Source: Rhipidocladum racemiflorum
Taxonomy: Eukaryota; Streptophyta; Magnoliopsida; Poales; Poaceae
NCBI GenBank assembly: GCA_036346355.1
Contig: CM070572.1
Coordinates: 37,795,944 to 37,859,943 of the forward strand
DNA: 64,000 nt
Reading direction: 5' to 3'
The position numbers were made by a program, and so were the translations under genes. The notes beneath the pieces were generated by a model, which saw only the letters and a list, made by a program, of their open reading frames with translations, made no database searches and was not told where the DNA came from. This document shows positions 10,761 through 21,589 of the stretch, one piece after another; positions within the stretch are counted from its first letter, which is position 1; the number at the start of each line of letters is the position of its first letter.

Positions 10761-12366
10761 TGAAGGAATATGCAGAGAGGCAATAATAAATTGTTTATTA
10801 TCATATTCCATGTTTATAATAGATGTTTATTTCTCATGCTAAAATTGTATTGTCAGAAGCGTTAATACATGTGTGTTTAATAAACAAAAGGTTCCTAAGT
10901 AAAAGCCTCTTTTTAAACTAGCTTCGTTGATTAAGCGATGATCAAGGTTTCTGATCATGAACATTGGATGTTATTAATAACGGGTCATGTCATTAGAAGA
11001 ATGATGTGATGAACACACGCAAGTTGGTATAGCAAATACGATCAAGTCATTTAGTTTGTTCTTGTATCAAACACATTGAAATAGTTTTTTCCTTAGACCA
11101 TGAGATGATGTCAATCACTAATTCCAGGAAGAGTACTTTGATGACATCAAGCGTCACTCAAGTAACACGGTGACTATAAAGATGGATTTGGGTACTATGA
11201 AAGTATTAGTTGAGGCTCATGCATCAAGAGTGGGATTTGTCCATCCGGATGACTGAGAGATATACTCTGGAGCCTCTCGGTGATATCACATTGACATCGG
11301 CTTGCAAGCATGTGACTGGAGTCACAAGAATGTTATATCCGCGAACGAGTAAAAACTTGTCGATGCAGGATCGAACTAGGTATGGTTGATACTGATGATC
11401 GGATCCGGACAAGTAAAATATCGTGAGACAAAGGAATTGGTTATGTCGTTTTTACGGTTTTACGCGATCACTAGTTCATCGTTGAGTGAATGGGAGTCAT
11501 TATGGATCTCGGATCCGATGATTATTGATCTGAGAGAGTCTCAATCATGTCCATTTTATTCACGAGCTAGTAGGGTGACACACTTAAAGTTCATCGATGC
11601 ATTTGAGTGGATCTGAAACAGGAGAAAAATATGGGCCAGTCTGAGGGAGTTTTAGTATCGCTTAGGAATAGTTTGAGGATATCGGAATAGTTAAAGAGGG
11701 TATATGTTAATGTTTGTTAATTAAAAGAATTAACAAATATTAAATCTGAAATAAAAATGTTTATGGGAGAAAACCTTTCATTTTCTTGAGTGGGGTTTTA
11801 ATGGAAATCAAAGTGGTTAATTTGTGAGTGGAGAGATCACTCACATGAAGAGAAGGAGGGCAGGGGCAGCCCCATGCGTGCAAACCACCCCACCCATGGC
11901 ATGCCTCCTCCTCCTCCTATAAAGAGGAGGAAGGCTCCTCTCTTTGGTGTTCATCCATGACCCTTTGGTTGGTCCATTCTCCCTCCTCTCTATTTGTCCG
12001 TTTTTATTGTGGCTTAAGCGAAGCGCTACTGAAATATTTCTTCACCACCATCACTACTAGCTGTAGTGTTGTTGGAGTTTTTAGGATCCACTACTTCCGC
12101 TGCCCGCTGGCGAGGGATTGGAGGTCATCGTTGATCCGTGCGTGTGACCAAATGCGGAGGCTGCCGTTAGTGGCGCTCATCTTCGCGACTTTGAAGTCGG
12201 GAGTGTACCTCTACATCAACCACGTTTGTTTTGCGAGGCGTTATTCCCTTCGGTCTTCGAGGGTGAGTCCTTCTGAAACCGTTTACTTGCATCTCCTAGA
12301 TATGATCTTGGTGTTTGGTTGCAATCGTAGGAAAAATTTTTGTTTTCCATGCTACGAAACCCTTCA
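10761..12366 (+). repeat. 3' LTR of the Angela-like element
   Basis: Begins TGAAGGAATATGC and ends CCCTTCA, 1606 bp. It aligns end to end with 4018-5624. Followed directly by target duplication CGAAT (12367-12371). Confidence 0.9.
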
Positions 12367-12371
12367 CGAAT
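12367..12371. other. Target-site duplication CGAAT, right copy
   Basis: Identical to 4013-4017 on the far side of the Copia element. Confidence 0.9.
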
Positions 12372-12698
12372 AGGGTTCCAAGGACCAAGGCTAACAGCTT
12401 TAGATGTTAGGTTAACTTTTGCCTGTTGGCATTTGGCTGTGGGCACCGCCCCCTCTTGGGCCTCTTTACGATCGGTGCAGAAAATGCAAAAAAGATCGAA
12501 TTACCGTGCACCCGACCGTTCTTATCTCGGATAGTATCGCGGGTATTACTCATCCCGTATCCTACCCGTGCGGTATGCATCGATCGGGTGCGGATCGAAT
12601 ACTACCCGTTTATTTGATGCGGGTACTACCGCTGTTTGGATAGTTTTGCTTCAAATACGGATACGGATCGGGAATTACCCGACCCGTTTTCACCCCTG
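12372..12698 (-). repeat. Right (5') terminus of the hAT element with TIR and subterminal repeats
   Basis: After the nested Copia, hAT sequence resumes. From 12500 the words CGGGTA, TACCCG and CGGATA repeat on both strands. The terminal 22 bases (12677-12698) read ACCCGACCCGTTTTCACCCC followed by TG, a hAT-type TIR. The bases after it (attataat) would be the target duplication. Confidence 0.75.
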
Positions 12699-13599
12699 AT
12701 TATAATATCTAATCAAGATCAGAACACTAGCAGGGTAGACAAGCACAGTTAATTTGCCTCAAACTATGTTGCATTTTGTTTTTTTAAAAGGAATGCTGCA
12801 TTTTACTTGATGTTACATAAGAAGGTTACAGTATAGCGGCTGGAGTAAACAAAGGCAATAATGTAGCGATGTGTAGCACACGAACCTAAGATAGGGCGTA
12901 GAAACCCAGCATTTGGCTTATTTGGCCCTTGGCCTAATTTTTTTTATGTTTGTCTCCTCCATTTGGCTCTTTCCAGCCATAGAAGTAGTGTCAACTGTCA
13001 TGTGTTATCTATCATACTTCCTTAATAAGCAAATGACTAGCTCTATGGCACCCCCATCTATCGCGGGAGGTACCCGAACAAGCGAGGCAGTGCACCCCAC
13101 TAGTCTGACGCGGTATGGAACCGCGGAAGGTCCTGCTGCGTTGCTATATAGTGGCAGGTGGACTCATGCCTGATTTAGTTTTGCTAATATTTTTTATTTA
13201 ATTTAATTAATCCATAAGGTTTAAAGGAAATTAGAAACACTGAAATTAGCTTAGTGTTGTATTACGTGTTCAACTAGATTAATATTTTCTTTTACGGAAA
13301 CATACCACAATCACCCTTTCGGGCCTTTGTCGCATAACCAAGGAGCGACTGAGGCTTGTCTCTGATTTGTGTTGAGGTATAATAGGACTCTTATTCATGG
13401 TGGTTCAAATATGTTTGAAATGTATCTCGTTGTGGGTGAATTCGAATCTATCTCTTGTTGGCTCCTGCTACAAATATGACACCCCCTTTGTACAAAAGAA
13501 TCAATCTAATAAAGAGATAACAGTTTTTGCCTCTCTATATCGTTTGTGCCCCCTGTGATTGTGCTTACTATTCGATCAGTGTATTGCGGTTGATCTACA
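12699..13599. other. Intergenic stretch, nothing recognised
   Basis: AT-rich sequence with scattered short frames (for example 12913-13173 plus) that show no domain or codon bias. It separates the hAT element from the truncated SIRE-like Copia element. Confidence 0.4.
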
Positions 13600-13671
13600 A
13601 CGGACGTCATTGTTTTACAACATATTATTGGCACAACACTCCCAAAGGTTGATCAAGAACGTTTGCCTACA

Positions 13672-14620
13672 TCAATCAATACTGCATCGAATTTTGACCA
13701 GCATCACGCGATTAACACCATCATCTCCATCATTCTCATCCTCTGCAAAGATAGACTGGGAAAGGGGAGAAGAGCCTAAAATATCTGGTCTAGCACCTGA
13801 GCTAGCCTCATCAAATATCACCTCACAGGTCTCTATCACCCTACCCAACTCATAGCCCCAAATCATGTAGCTATCAGAAGAAGTTGAGTAACCTAGAAAG
13901 ATCCCATCAGCAGAACATGACTCGAACTTATCTAGATTCCTAAACTTCAAGAAAAAGTACTTGCAACCAAAAACACAAAAATACAAGACACTGGGCTTTC
14001 ACTCATATCTCAGCTCATAAGAAGTGCAGTGCAAGTGTGCCCTAAGAAAAACTCTATTAGAAACATGGCAAGCCGTAGCTGTAGCCTCAGTCCAAAACTT
14101 CATAGGAGTGCCGTATTCATCTAGCATCATCCTGGCCATCTCTACCAGGGTCTTGTTCTTCCTCTCGACAACACCATTCTGCTGAGGGACGTATGGAGAA
14201 GAGAACTGATGCTCTATGCCTAACTCCTCACAGAAGCTACTAAAGTAGAAGTTCTTGAACTCTGTGTTATTGTCACTGTGGATCACTCGTAAAGCACCTG
14301 GGAGCTCAATGGACAACCTATGGACCAAACCTCTAAAGTGAGAAAATAACTCATCCTTCGTGGTCATAAAAAATACCCAATAATACATCAAAAAATCATC
14401 AACTATGACAAGAATGTACCACTTACCTCCCGCTGACTGCATTCTAGCTGGACTAACAATGTCCATGTGTAAAAAGCTATCCTGGTGTATCAGTCATCAA
14501 AACGGTGATTGGGGAATGAGAAGTAGTGACCATCTTTCCATGTTGGCATGGAGAACACACCAAATTTTTGACCATCTTGAGCTTGGGCAAACCACGAATG
14601 AGATCATGGTTACTAACTCG
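13672..14620 (-). pseudogene. Copia integrase (SIRE-like)
   Basis: A gag-pre-integrase tail (LIRGLPKLKMVKNLVCSPCQ and HGKMVTTSHSP, about 14510-14620) is followed by HMDIVSPARMQSAGGKWYIL (core Asp in HMD), VIHSDNNTEFKN (second Asp) and SSPYVPQQNGVVERKNKTL (catalytic Glu), giving the full D, D, E triad at 13999-14466. The chain continues in another frame at 13672-13986 (YFCVFGCKYFFLKFRNLDKF, SADGIFLGYSTSSD), the Copia integrase C-terminal region. A stop or frameshift near 13990 splits it. Confidence 0.85.
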
Positions 14621-15569
14621 GGTCAAATGATCAAAGCCTATATGACCAAGTCTGCTATGCTAGAAGGAGAGATCACATGACTTTGAGACAATCAAGCAAC
14701 GGAGAGAGTCTCCAGAAGAAGAAAAATCAACACAAAAGACTCTTCGAAATCTAGAAATCTCGCTACTCTTAAAGCTTAACTCGGAATCGTCATCGATAAG
14801 CTGAGAAATAAAAAACAAATTGTATTGCAGCTTACTAACTAAGAAAATGTCCTTAATAATAAAATTACCATTAATGTAGATATTACCTTTTGTGATGACT
14901 CTACCTGAAGAAGCATCCCCAAAGTGATCACCTCAGCACCAGGAGCTCAGACTAGGGAAGAGAATCAACGATTATTCGATCATGCATCGAGAACAGCCAG
15001 AGTCTACAATCCTAACCTCTCCCTTCCCTGTCCTACGAACCTGAATCAAAGATAGCAAAAAGCAATTGACTCAGTACCGGGACAGATCAATGCAGATCTA
15101 GAAACCCAATACTGAGTCACTTGAGAAAAAGAAGCAGTCATAAGAGCTAAAGAATGTAATCTAGCACCTCTCTGTGACTCTACTCTCACAAACTCAGAAA
15201 CAGCTCCTGTAGGACATCTGGCAGCGGGTGCTGGGTTGGTCCACTAGTGTGCAAAGGCTGGACCATCCCAGTGCTGCTACCCAAACCTCCTACTGGAGGA
15301 AGTAAACTCTCGCCGTTGATACCCACCTCAATGGAAATAACGAGGAATATCATAAGGACGGCAGAAGGACTGACCACAAATAGATCAGGGACTAAAACAA
15401 GAGGGAATGGCCTAAAAACTAAGTCCCGAATGCTGTCCAAAAACAGGAGACACACAAGACTGTATATCCTGTCTAAAAGCCGTGGGCATCTTAGGAGCAC
15501 TCAGAGTCTGGGGATGACCCTGAATACTCCTAAGAACACACACATACACATGCTCACACCCTATGATCT

Positions 15570-16900
15570 TGGTACATCTGAAATATAAATCAGCAAGATG
15601 TCCATCTTTCTAACAGAATGTGCAGGTATACTTCACCTTGGAAGCTGAAGTAGCAGGAGAAACACCCTTCTCATTAGAGATCCCATGGACAATCCCAGCT
15701 GACATAAACACACTGGTGCTCATCTGTGGAGTAATGGCAATCTCTCCACTGTTGGAGGCATGCATAACTGTAGGTGGATGCGCCCGTGCATGCTCAAAGT
15801 AGTCAAATCTTATACCCTGATTAAATATGCTAATCTTGGATTGGTCTAGGATGAGATTTAGCTTCTTCTTACCTCCTATAAATTTCTCGAGAGTGCTCAT
15901 GAGGTACTCACACTTCCGGAAAGGTAAGGCACATGAAGAATAGGGGGAAGGAGTGGAAGAAAAGCCAGAAGAGGAAGAACGAACATCACGTGCATATCTC
16001 TCCCTATGCACGGCTGCCTCGATCTAGAGGGGCTCATAGGAAATGCAAGGGGCATATCTAATCATAACAACCTGGGCCTCTAGCTTCTTTCTAAGCTCAA
16101 CATGGATTTTATCCAAGTTCTCCTCAATCTCAGCACAAAGCAAGCAACCGTTTTGTGACTTGGCTAGTAAGTCCTTAGCAAGTTTAGCACACTTGACTTC
16201 TAAAGTATTTTTATCAAGTTTTACTTGTTTACAGCCCTCACATGAGCTGACTGGGTCCTTAGAAGCATGCAATTCAAGTTCATCATTTCTAGAAAAAAAG
16301 CTTCCTAAGGTGAGTGCTCATGCAATCAATTTCAGCTAGGAGTTTAGAGCAATTTTCATAAGATGCAGTTGTGTGAGCATGAAGAAACTAGCATAAGCAG
16401 GAATGACATCAATAGGACTAATGCTAGCATTCTTCGCCCTAAGAACTTCAAGCTTAGAAAGCATAATATCATGCATGGTCCTTAGGTTCTCAAGTTCCAC
16501 AAACAAAGCATCACACAAAGAGCAATTAGCGTCACGTGAGGAAGAAGATCAAAGTAAAGCTAACTCCTGAGATAGACTATCTACCTCCTTCTCTAACTCC
16601 GAACACGTCGACCTAGCCTTAGCATGAAACTTGCCTAACTTGCAGAAGGCGTCATTAAGCTCGTCATCGGTGGGTACCTCATCGGAGTCACTGTAGAGGT
16701 CATCGTCGCTGATACCGTTGCGTCCGCCATGAAGCACATGTCAGAGAAGTCATCACCGCTCTTGTTCTTCTCTCATGGATCATCCTTACCCTCATCGCTC
16801 CAGGTCGAAGTCTCGGAGAGGTCGAAGTCGTTGTGTGCGGTGAGGACGCAGTGAAAGAGCTTCTTATTCTTCGAGAAGTTGTGGTACTTCTTCTCAAGTG
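15570..16900 (-). pseudogene. Copia Gag C-terminal half: coiled coil and degenerate zinc knuckle
   Basis: Minus-strand frames at 16549-16737 (acidic, DDDLYSDSDE), 16336-16518, 16024-16272 and 15610-16011 carry heptad-rich helices, for example CAEIEENLDKIHVELRKKLE. A CTFC followed by DGH at about 15580-15625 looks like a CCHC knuckle with its last Cys lost. Long helical Gag tails are typical of SIRE-type elements. Confidence 0.55.
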
Positions 16901-17324
16901 CCAGCTCGCGGACTAGAGTTTTATTGTTGTGGTTCTTGTCGGTGTAGTCATTCTTGCTCGAACTGCTTTGCTCGTTCTTGCCCTTCTCTAGCTTGAGGCC
17001 ACCACATTCATATCAAGTGATCATGCCACCTCTCTTCCTCTCCCTCACCCTCTTGTATACATGAAAAAACTTACGAGCCAAAAGATCAAGCTCATATTTT
17101 GAAAATTTTTCTAGTTAATCATTGCTTAGATCGCAAAGGACAAACATGAAGAAACCAGAAAAATCAGGAGAGGATTTTGTGTGATTGGTGACCAAGGCCA
17201 TCGACTGCGACTTCGTCTTGCGAGAGATGACATTGATCTCATGAGTCTTGAGTTAGGAGTAAAGCCTGTCAAGAGTCAGAGTAGACAAGTCGGTAGTGTC
17301 CTTGATGGTGGTCACCTTCATCTC

Positions 17325-17657
17325 CTAAACTCGAAGATCAAGTGCAGTTAAAAAATGGCGAGCATTCTCTGAGTCAGAGTAAGTGCAGCCTACTGCATGA
17401 AGATCACTCAAAATCTTGGTAAAACGACCAAAGCACTCGTCTAGGGTCTCACTAGCGTGTTGCTCAAACTTATTGTAGTCACGCTTGTACTGATCTTGCC
17501 TCACCATCTTGATCTGGGTGGTGCCAATATGGTAAGTATCGAGGGTCACATATATCTGATGGGCAGATCGTAGGTGAGAGATCCGGTCATACTCACTGCG
17601 GTTGAGTCTCTGTATGAGGATGTTCCTTGTCTTAACATTTGCTTGAACATCAGCCAT
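17325..17657 (-). pseudogene. Copia Gag, UBN2-type domain
   Basis: The 110-codon frame contains the UBN2/retrotran_gag core: LNRSEYDRISHLRSAHQIYV, then IKMVRQDQYKRDYNKFEQH and ETLDECFGRFTKILSDLHAV. This is the particle-forming domain of Copia Gag. The N-terminal part (17658-17760) lies in other frames. Confidence 0.8.
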
Positions 17658-17863
17658 ATTCGCGGCATTGATATTCTCATCGGTAGGAACCTCATACAGG
17701 AGTTTCCCCTTCTGCCATATCAGGAAGCCCTGAGAAGTGATATATGACTCTATTCTCGATTTCTAAAAAGGAAAATCAACTTCAGAAAAAATCGGAGGTT
17801 TGGTGGAATACTTGCTGACGCAATGGCTCTTGAGACCGGTCAAGATCTATAAAAGAGCAAAAC

Positions 17864-17878
17864 CTGCTCTGATACCAA
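17864..17878 (-). other. Primer-binding site of the SIRE-like element
   Basis: The minus strand reads TGGTATCAGAGCAGG, matching initiator tRNA-Met. It immediately precedes gag in the minus direction and marks the LTR edge near 17880. Confidence 0.85.
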
Positions 17879-17879
17879 T

Positions 17880-18195
17880 TGAATGATTGAGATGGTGATC
17901 AGAAGGGGGGCGAATGATCCAAAATTAAAATCCCCCCACCTACTGGACAAGTAGAAGCCAACCAAAAACAAACAAATCTAGAAGTGTCAAAAGCCTCAAA
18001 GTTAGACAGAGGGCGGCACTACCGGCTCCAGGAGGCGGTAGACCGAATGAATTTTTCTGGAAACAGCACGAACTCAAAACCAAAAATGATGGATCTTTTC
18101 ATCTATTGGTTCAAAGTTCATGAAACTTGGTAGACACCTGCTTGTGAAGGTCAGGAACTTATTCCAACCATCAATCCATAAGATTGATGTCAAAG
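17880..18195 (-). repeat. Partial 5' LTR of the SIRE-like element
   Basis: Starts TGAATGATTGAG next to the PBS. It carries the GGGCGG...GGCGGTAG phrase common in SIRE-type grass LTRs. It fades into a Mutator-like transposase fragment near 18195, so the LTR is truncated. No partner copy is present in the window. Confidence 0.55.
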
Positions 18196-18830
18196 TTTAG
18201 ACCTTTCTTATTGCAAGTGCATGTCGGTACCACACGAATGGTGCACACATGTTTCTGATCCCCTCTAGTGTGGTTATCGACACACTTCTACTTGAGATAG
18301 ATCTCAAACTTCCTCCTAATTCCATCCATTTTGCGAGCCACGTGGAAGTGAGCCTTCTTTATTTTCTTATCCATGTTTGCTTGTATATGTTAGGACAACT
18401 TCTTTCCATCATCGAAGTATTTGTTCGTGATCAGTCCCCTGTTAATGAAGTACTCAATGGTTCGGTTCCAAGTTTCATCCTCAATGGCAAGGATCACACA
18501 CCCTTCAGCATAATATTGTGCATCTTTGACATGTTCGTCATTATTATTCCGTACCTCTCACCTTTAGTGTCATGAAGCTACAATCGTTTCTCCAGCTCAA
18601 GGGCATGAAAATTGATCCATTGCGAGAAGTTGTTGACTAGCCTAGACGCACTTTGGCTGTGTACTCTCATATTCTAGCAATTGCATTGCTTCCGAGTCCC
18701 TCATCCAGCTCTTTCCATATTGCCTCGAACATGCGCATCTTGTTTTGCATGCATAGCTACTTAAATATCTACATCAATTCCTTGTTGAGGAACCAGGTGT
18801 GGAAGTTTGCTGCAAGATGTATCATACAAT
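18195..18830 (-). pseudogene. MuDR-like (MULE) transposase, C-terminal remnant
   Basis: Across three frames on the minus strand one reads RYGIIMTNMSKMHNIMLKGV, then TIEYFINRGL, then ANMDKKIKKAHFHVARKMD, KFEIYLK, and finally CVDNHTRGDQKHVCTIRVVP followed by TCTCNK. This is the order of the MULE transposase C-terminal region leading into its SWIM zinc finger (C-x-C...C-x-H); only the first C-x-C is visible. Stops and frameshifts make it a fossil. Confidence 0.6.
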
Positions 18831-19036
18831 AACAAGTGTAGAACTTACTCTTCTAGAAGTTCTCTACTTGATCTACAAATTTTACAGATACAAATTCTCC
18901 TAATTAGCAACATAACTACTCCCAAATCGCCTTCCTCGCTCCTCTCGCTCTTTTTTCCCTGTTCGGTCGAAATGAGCAAATGCAGGAGGCAGGGACCGCG
19001 AGCTAACGGCTAAATAGGCACACATGCTATGCTTTC
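18831..19036. other. Short intergenic stretch
   Basis: No feature seen apart from ordinary AT-rich sequence with a GC-rich patch at 18970-19010. Confidence 0.3.
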
Positions 19037-19575
19037 ATGTGTAGAGGTGGGCGTCGTGCCGTGCCGGCCCGGCCCAGGCCCATCGTGCTTCGGGCCGGAA
19101 CCGTGCCGTGCCACGACGCCCCATCGTGCCCACCGTGCCGGCCCGACTCGCCTTTGGCAAGCCCAAACCCGGCCCATTTGCGTTTCGTGCCTGCTTCGTG
19201 CCGTGTCGGTCCAGGCCCGACCCATTTTCACTATTGTGACGAGCAAAGAAATAAAACACATCACTACTACTAAACTACCTATTTTAATTACATAAGAGAC
19301 TAATCACATCAACAAAATGTCAAACATAAATGCAATACTTGAAGATGCCCTGAATCAATAATATCTACCAACTTTTAGGTCTTAATCTGTGATTTCGTGT
19401 CCGTTCGTGCCGTGCCGGCACGGACCCGGCCCAAACGATCGTACCAGGTCGTGCTGCCCATCGTGCACGGTTCTCAGGCCCGGCACGACCCGTGCTACAG
19501 TTGCGTGCCGGCCCGACCCGGTACGGAACCGTGCCGTGCCGGACTTTGCACCGGGCCATCCCATCGTACTACTAT
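19037..19575. mobile_element. Non-autonomous hAT-like element with GC-rich subterminal repeats
   Basis: The left edge reads TAGAGGTGGGC near 19040, close to the hAT form TAGGGGTGGGC. GTGCCGTGCCGG and GGCCCGGC words fill both flanks (19050-19225 and 19400-19560) on both strands. No transposase is present. The right terminus and target duplication are unclear. Several overlapping open frames here are artefacts of the repeats. Confidence 0.5.
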
Positions 19576-20672
19576 GATGCACGGTTCTACTATGGAGCCA
19601 GTGATCTGCTGCGGTAGAGGAGCGCAGTAGGTGACACATATCGTCTGTTATTTTTTCCGCGATTAAGAAAAGAGTTGGATTTGTGATTTTATTTGGACCC
19701 GGACCAAAGGTAAAAATAATGCGCAAAAGGATCAAATAGAAAGGTATCAGCTAGCAGGGGCTAGCTAGGTAGGGAGGACAGCTTAGGATTTATAGGCTAC
19801 TGCCAAGGCCTTCTTGCATTGGATCACCTCCATGTGCAGCAGTACAAACTAGTCCCTGTATGCCTCTGCGTGCTTGTTTTTTTTTTTTATCCTTCATACT
19901 GTAGACTTATCACGTAGTAGTACTGTAGTAGTGTTTTACAAATCAGTGCCGAAAATTTTATTTATTACCGGACGAGGTACATGCACACATATTATTACCC
20001 ACACACATCACACCTGAGTATGCGCGCACACATCAATGAGTTGAGTACGTCTAATGAGTGCAAGCATAGAAAGCCGGAGGCCAGCGAGAAACCTACGATC
20101 TTATAAAATTTTTACTCAAACACTTACATATGCACAAAGTTAGACACTAAAATTTGAACTCTATTAGATAGAGTGTAAACTCAGCATCACTCCGAACACC
20201 AGAACTGCATGCTGCAAGCAGCAAGCCTGCATTTGCATTGCATGGAGCCATAGTATTCAATTTTTTGTCTGTCTCGTCCTAATTCCCGAGGGTAAAAAAG
20301 AAGAAGAAAAAAGCAGGGCTCTCCTTGATTTTGGAGCTCAGACATGCATTAGCCTTCGGAGCCCCTTTTCAACCCATCTTGGTACAGTGACATGCCAATG
20401 ATTACCAGCTCCATATCTGCATTAGAAACACCCCACCGTTCCCAAACCAGGACAGCCTTGATGACTGAACCTTCTATCCAAAACCACTATTAGTTCAGTC
20501 TCACTGGACCAGGATTCAAACAATCGACGAGTTTTTGCGCTCTACATGTTTGGTTTCTAAAACTGTTCGGTAAATTGGTTAAACTTAAAAAATCTTTAAA
20601 AATTTAGAAAAATTTATGCAATATAAACCGATAGAAAATCAGTGAAAAATCAACGAAAATCGCTCAAAAAAG
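19576..20672. other. Intergenic stretch, nothing recognised
   Basis: About 1.1 kb without coding signal. It contains a T tract at about 19880 and a GC-poor block. CTGTAGTAGTG at 19922 resembles a CACTA 3' terminus but has no subterminal repeats beside it. Confidence 0.35.
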
Positions 20673-20979
20673 GAAATGATCACTTTTCTAGCCTCTCTAA
20701 CCACTTTTTTATATATAAAATATAATCCCTTTCTCACCGAAATTACAAATCTAGTCCTTTCCGACCGCGGCAGGCTCGCTCTCGCGCTCACTGGCGCTAC
20801 CGCGCTCGAGGAGCGCGACAGCAAGCGAGGAGTACCAGAGCAGCATACTGCTGTGGCTAACGAGCGCGGGAGGTGGCTATCGCGGTCGGAAGGGGACTAG
20901 ATTTGTAATTCCGGTAAGAAGAGGGCTAGATTACCCAAAAAAAAAATGAGGTGGGAGGAGCTTAAATGGTGATCATTTC
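20673..20979. mobile_element. Foldback element with long inverted arms
   Basis: The left arm (about 20673-20773) begins GAAATGATCAC and runs to TTTCCGACCGCG. The right arm (about 20877-20979) is its imperfect reverse complement, from CGCGGTCGGAA to GTGATCATTTC. The core match is ACCGAAATTACAAATCTAGTCC against an arm with one or two changes. The central 100 bases are very GC-rich. The structure fits a MITE or a recent inverted duplication. No clear target duplication was found. Confidence 0.7.
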
Positions 20980-21218
20980 ATGTAAGAGAGATATAACTTT
21001 TTAGTGGGATCCTGACGTTTGAACTATTAGCACCAAAGCATCTTTGTTCTTCGGACAACGACGAGATAGCGCAGAATATGTGATGATGTAGCATTTCACT
21101 TAGCTCATATTATGCACTCGATTTTTATGAAGATAAAGATTTGGGAAGGGAAAAATTAATTTCAAGTTTTTTTTATTACACATATGACTTGAGAAAATCC
21201 AAAGAAAACCTTCTATCC
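20980..21218. other. Intergenic stretch, nothing recognised
   Basis: AT-rich and non-coding. Confidence 0.3.
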
Positions 21219-21239
21219 ACTACTAAGGATATGCTTACA

Positions 21240-21542
21240 TGTGTCAGTTCGGAACCGATATTAGTGTCGGTTTTCCAACTGACAAAGATGTACCGACATT
21301 AATAATCAGACATTATCAGTGTCGGTTTATAAACCGATACAATTAACATTATCAATGTCGGTTCTAAACATGAACCGACACAAATAATCACATATCAGTG
21401 TCGGTTCACACCAAGAACCGACACAAATAATCAACATATCAGTGTCGGTTCACACCAATAACTGACACTAATATACGCCATATGAGCGTCGGTTCAAACC
21501 AAGAACCGACACAAATAGACTACATATCAGTGTCGGTTCACA
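21240..21542. repeat. CACTA subterminal repeat array 1
   Basis: Five to six copies of TCAGTGTCGGTT...AACCGACAC spaced 40-60 bases apart. Each unit is a small palindrome. It precedes the second CACTA terminus directly. Confidence 0.75.
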
Positions 21543-21589
21543 CACTACTACAGAATAGGACATCACTATCACTTCATCTGTGTCGGTTT

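Larger units (their letters stand above)
4018..12366 (+). mobile_element. Angela/BARE-like Copia LTR retrotransposon, full length
   Basis: Two LTRs (4018 to about 5624 and 10761-12366) begin TGAAGG and end CCTTCA and are flanked by CGAAT on both sides. Order inside is PBS, gag, protease, gag-pre-integrase, integrase, reverse transcriptase, RNase H and polypurine tract, which is Copia order. LTR length (1.6 kb) and phrases such as 'gaggcaataataaattg' near the LTR start match the grass Angela/BARE-1 group. The body has many frameshifts, so no intact polyprotein remains. It lies inside the 5' region of a hAT element and is therefore younger than that element. Confidence 0.9.
1..12698 (-). mobile_element. 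hAT DNA transposon, left end outside the window, split by a nested Copia element
   Basis: The right terminus at 12677-12698 reads, on the minus strand, CAGGGGTGAAAACGGGTCGG, the form of hAT terminal repeats. Both ends (1-185 and 12500-12690) are packed with short GGGTA/TACCC and CGGATA words on both strands, as expected of hAT subterminal transposase-binding repeats. Between them lie a minus-strand BED-finger transposase (about 720-2984), a GC-rich 5' region (3719-4012) and an Angela-like retrotransposon (4018-12366) that accounts for most of the length. Without that insert the visible element is about 4.3 kb. The left TIR lies upstream of the window, so the left 8-bp target duplication cannot be checked. 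Confidence 0.75.
13600..17880 (-). mobile_element. SIRE/Maximus-like Copia element, truncated (no RT or RNase H)
   Basis: Read on the minus strand: a PBS at 17878-17864, gag (17657-17325), an acidic coiled-coil Gag C-terminus (16900-15610), a zinc knuckle, gag-pre-integrase and then an integrase core (14600-13672). The element stops in the integrase C-terminus near 13670. Reverse transcriptase, RNase H and the 3' LTR are absent, so about half of the body was lost. Confidence 0.75.

Noticed and set aside
19010..19630. Six overlapping frames of 60-117 codons on both strands
   Set aside because: All come from the GTGCCGGCCC subterminal repeats of a non-autonomous hAT-like element.
19922..19935. 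CTGTAGTAGTG resembling a CACTA right terminus
   Set aside because: No subterminal repeat array beside it and it lies left of the CACTA starts. Probably chance.
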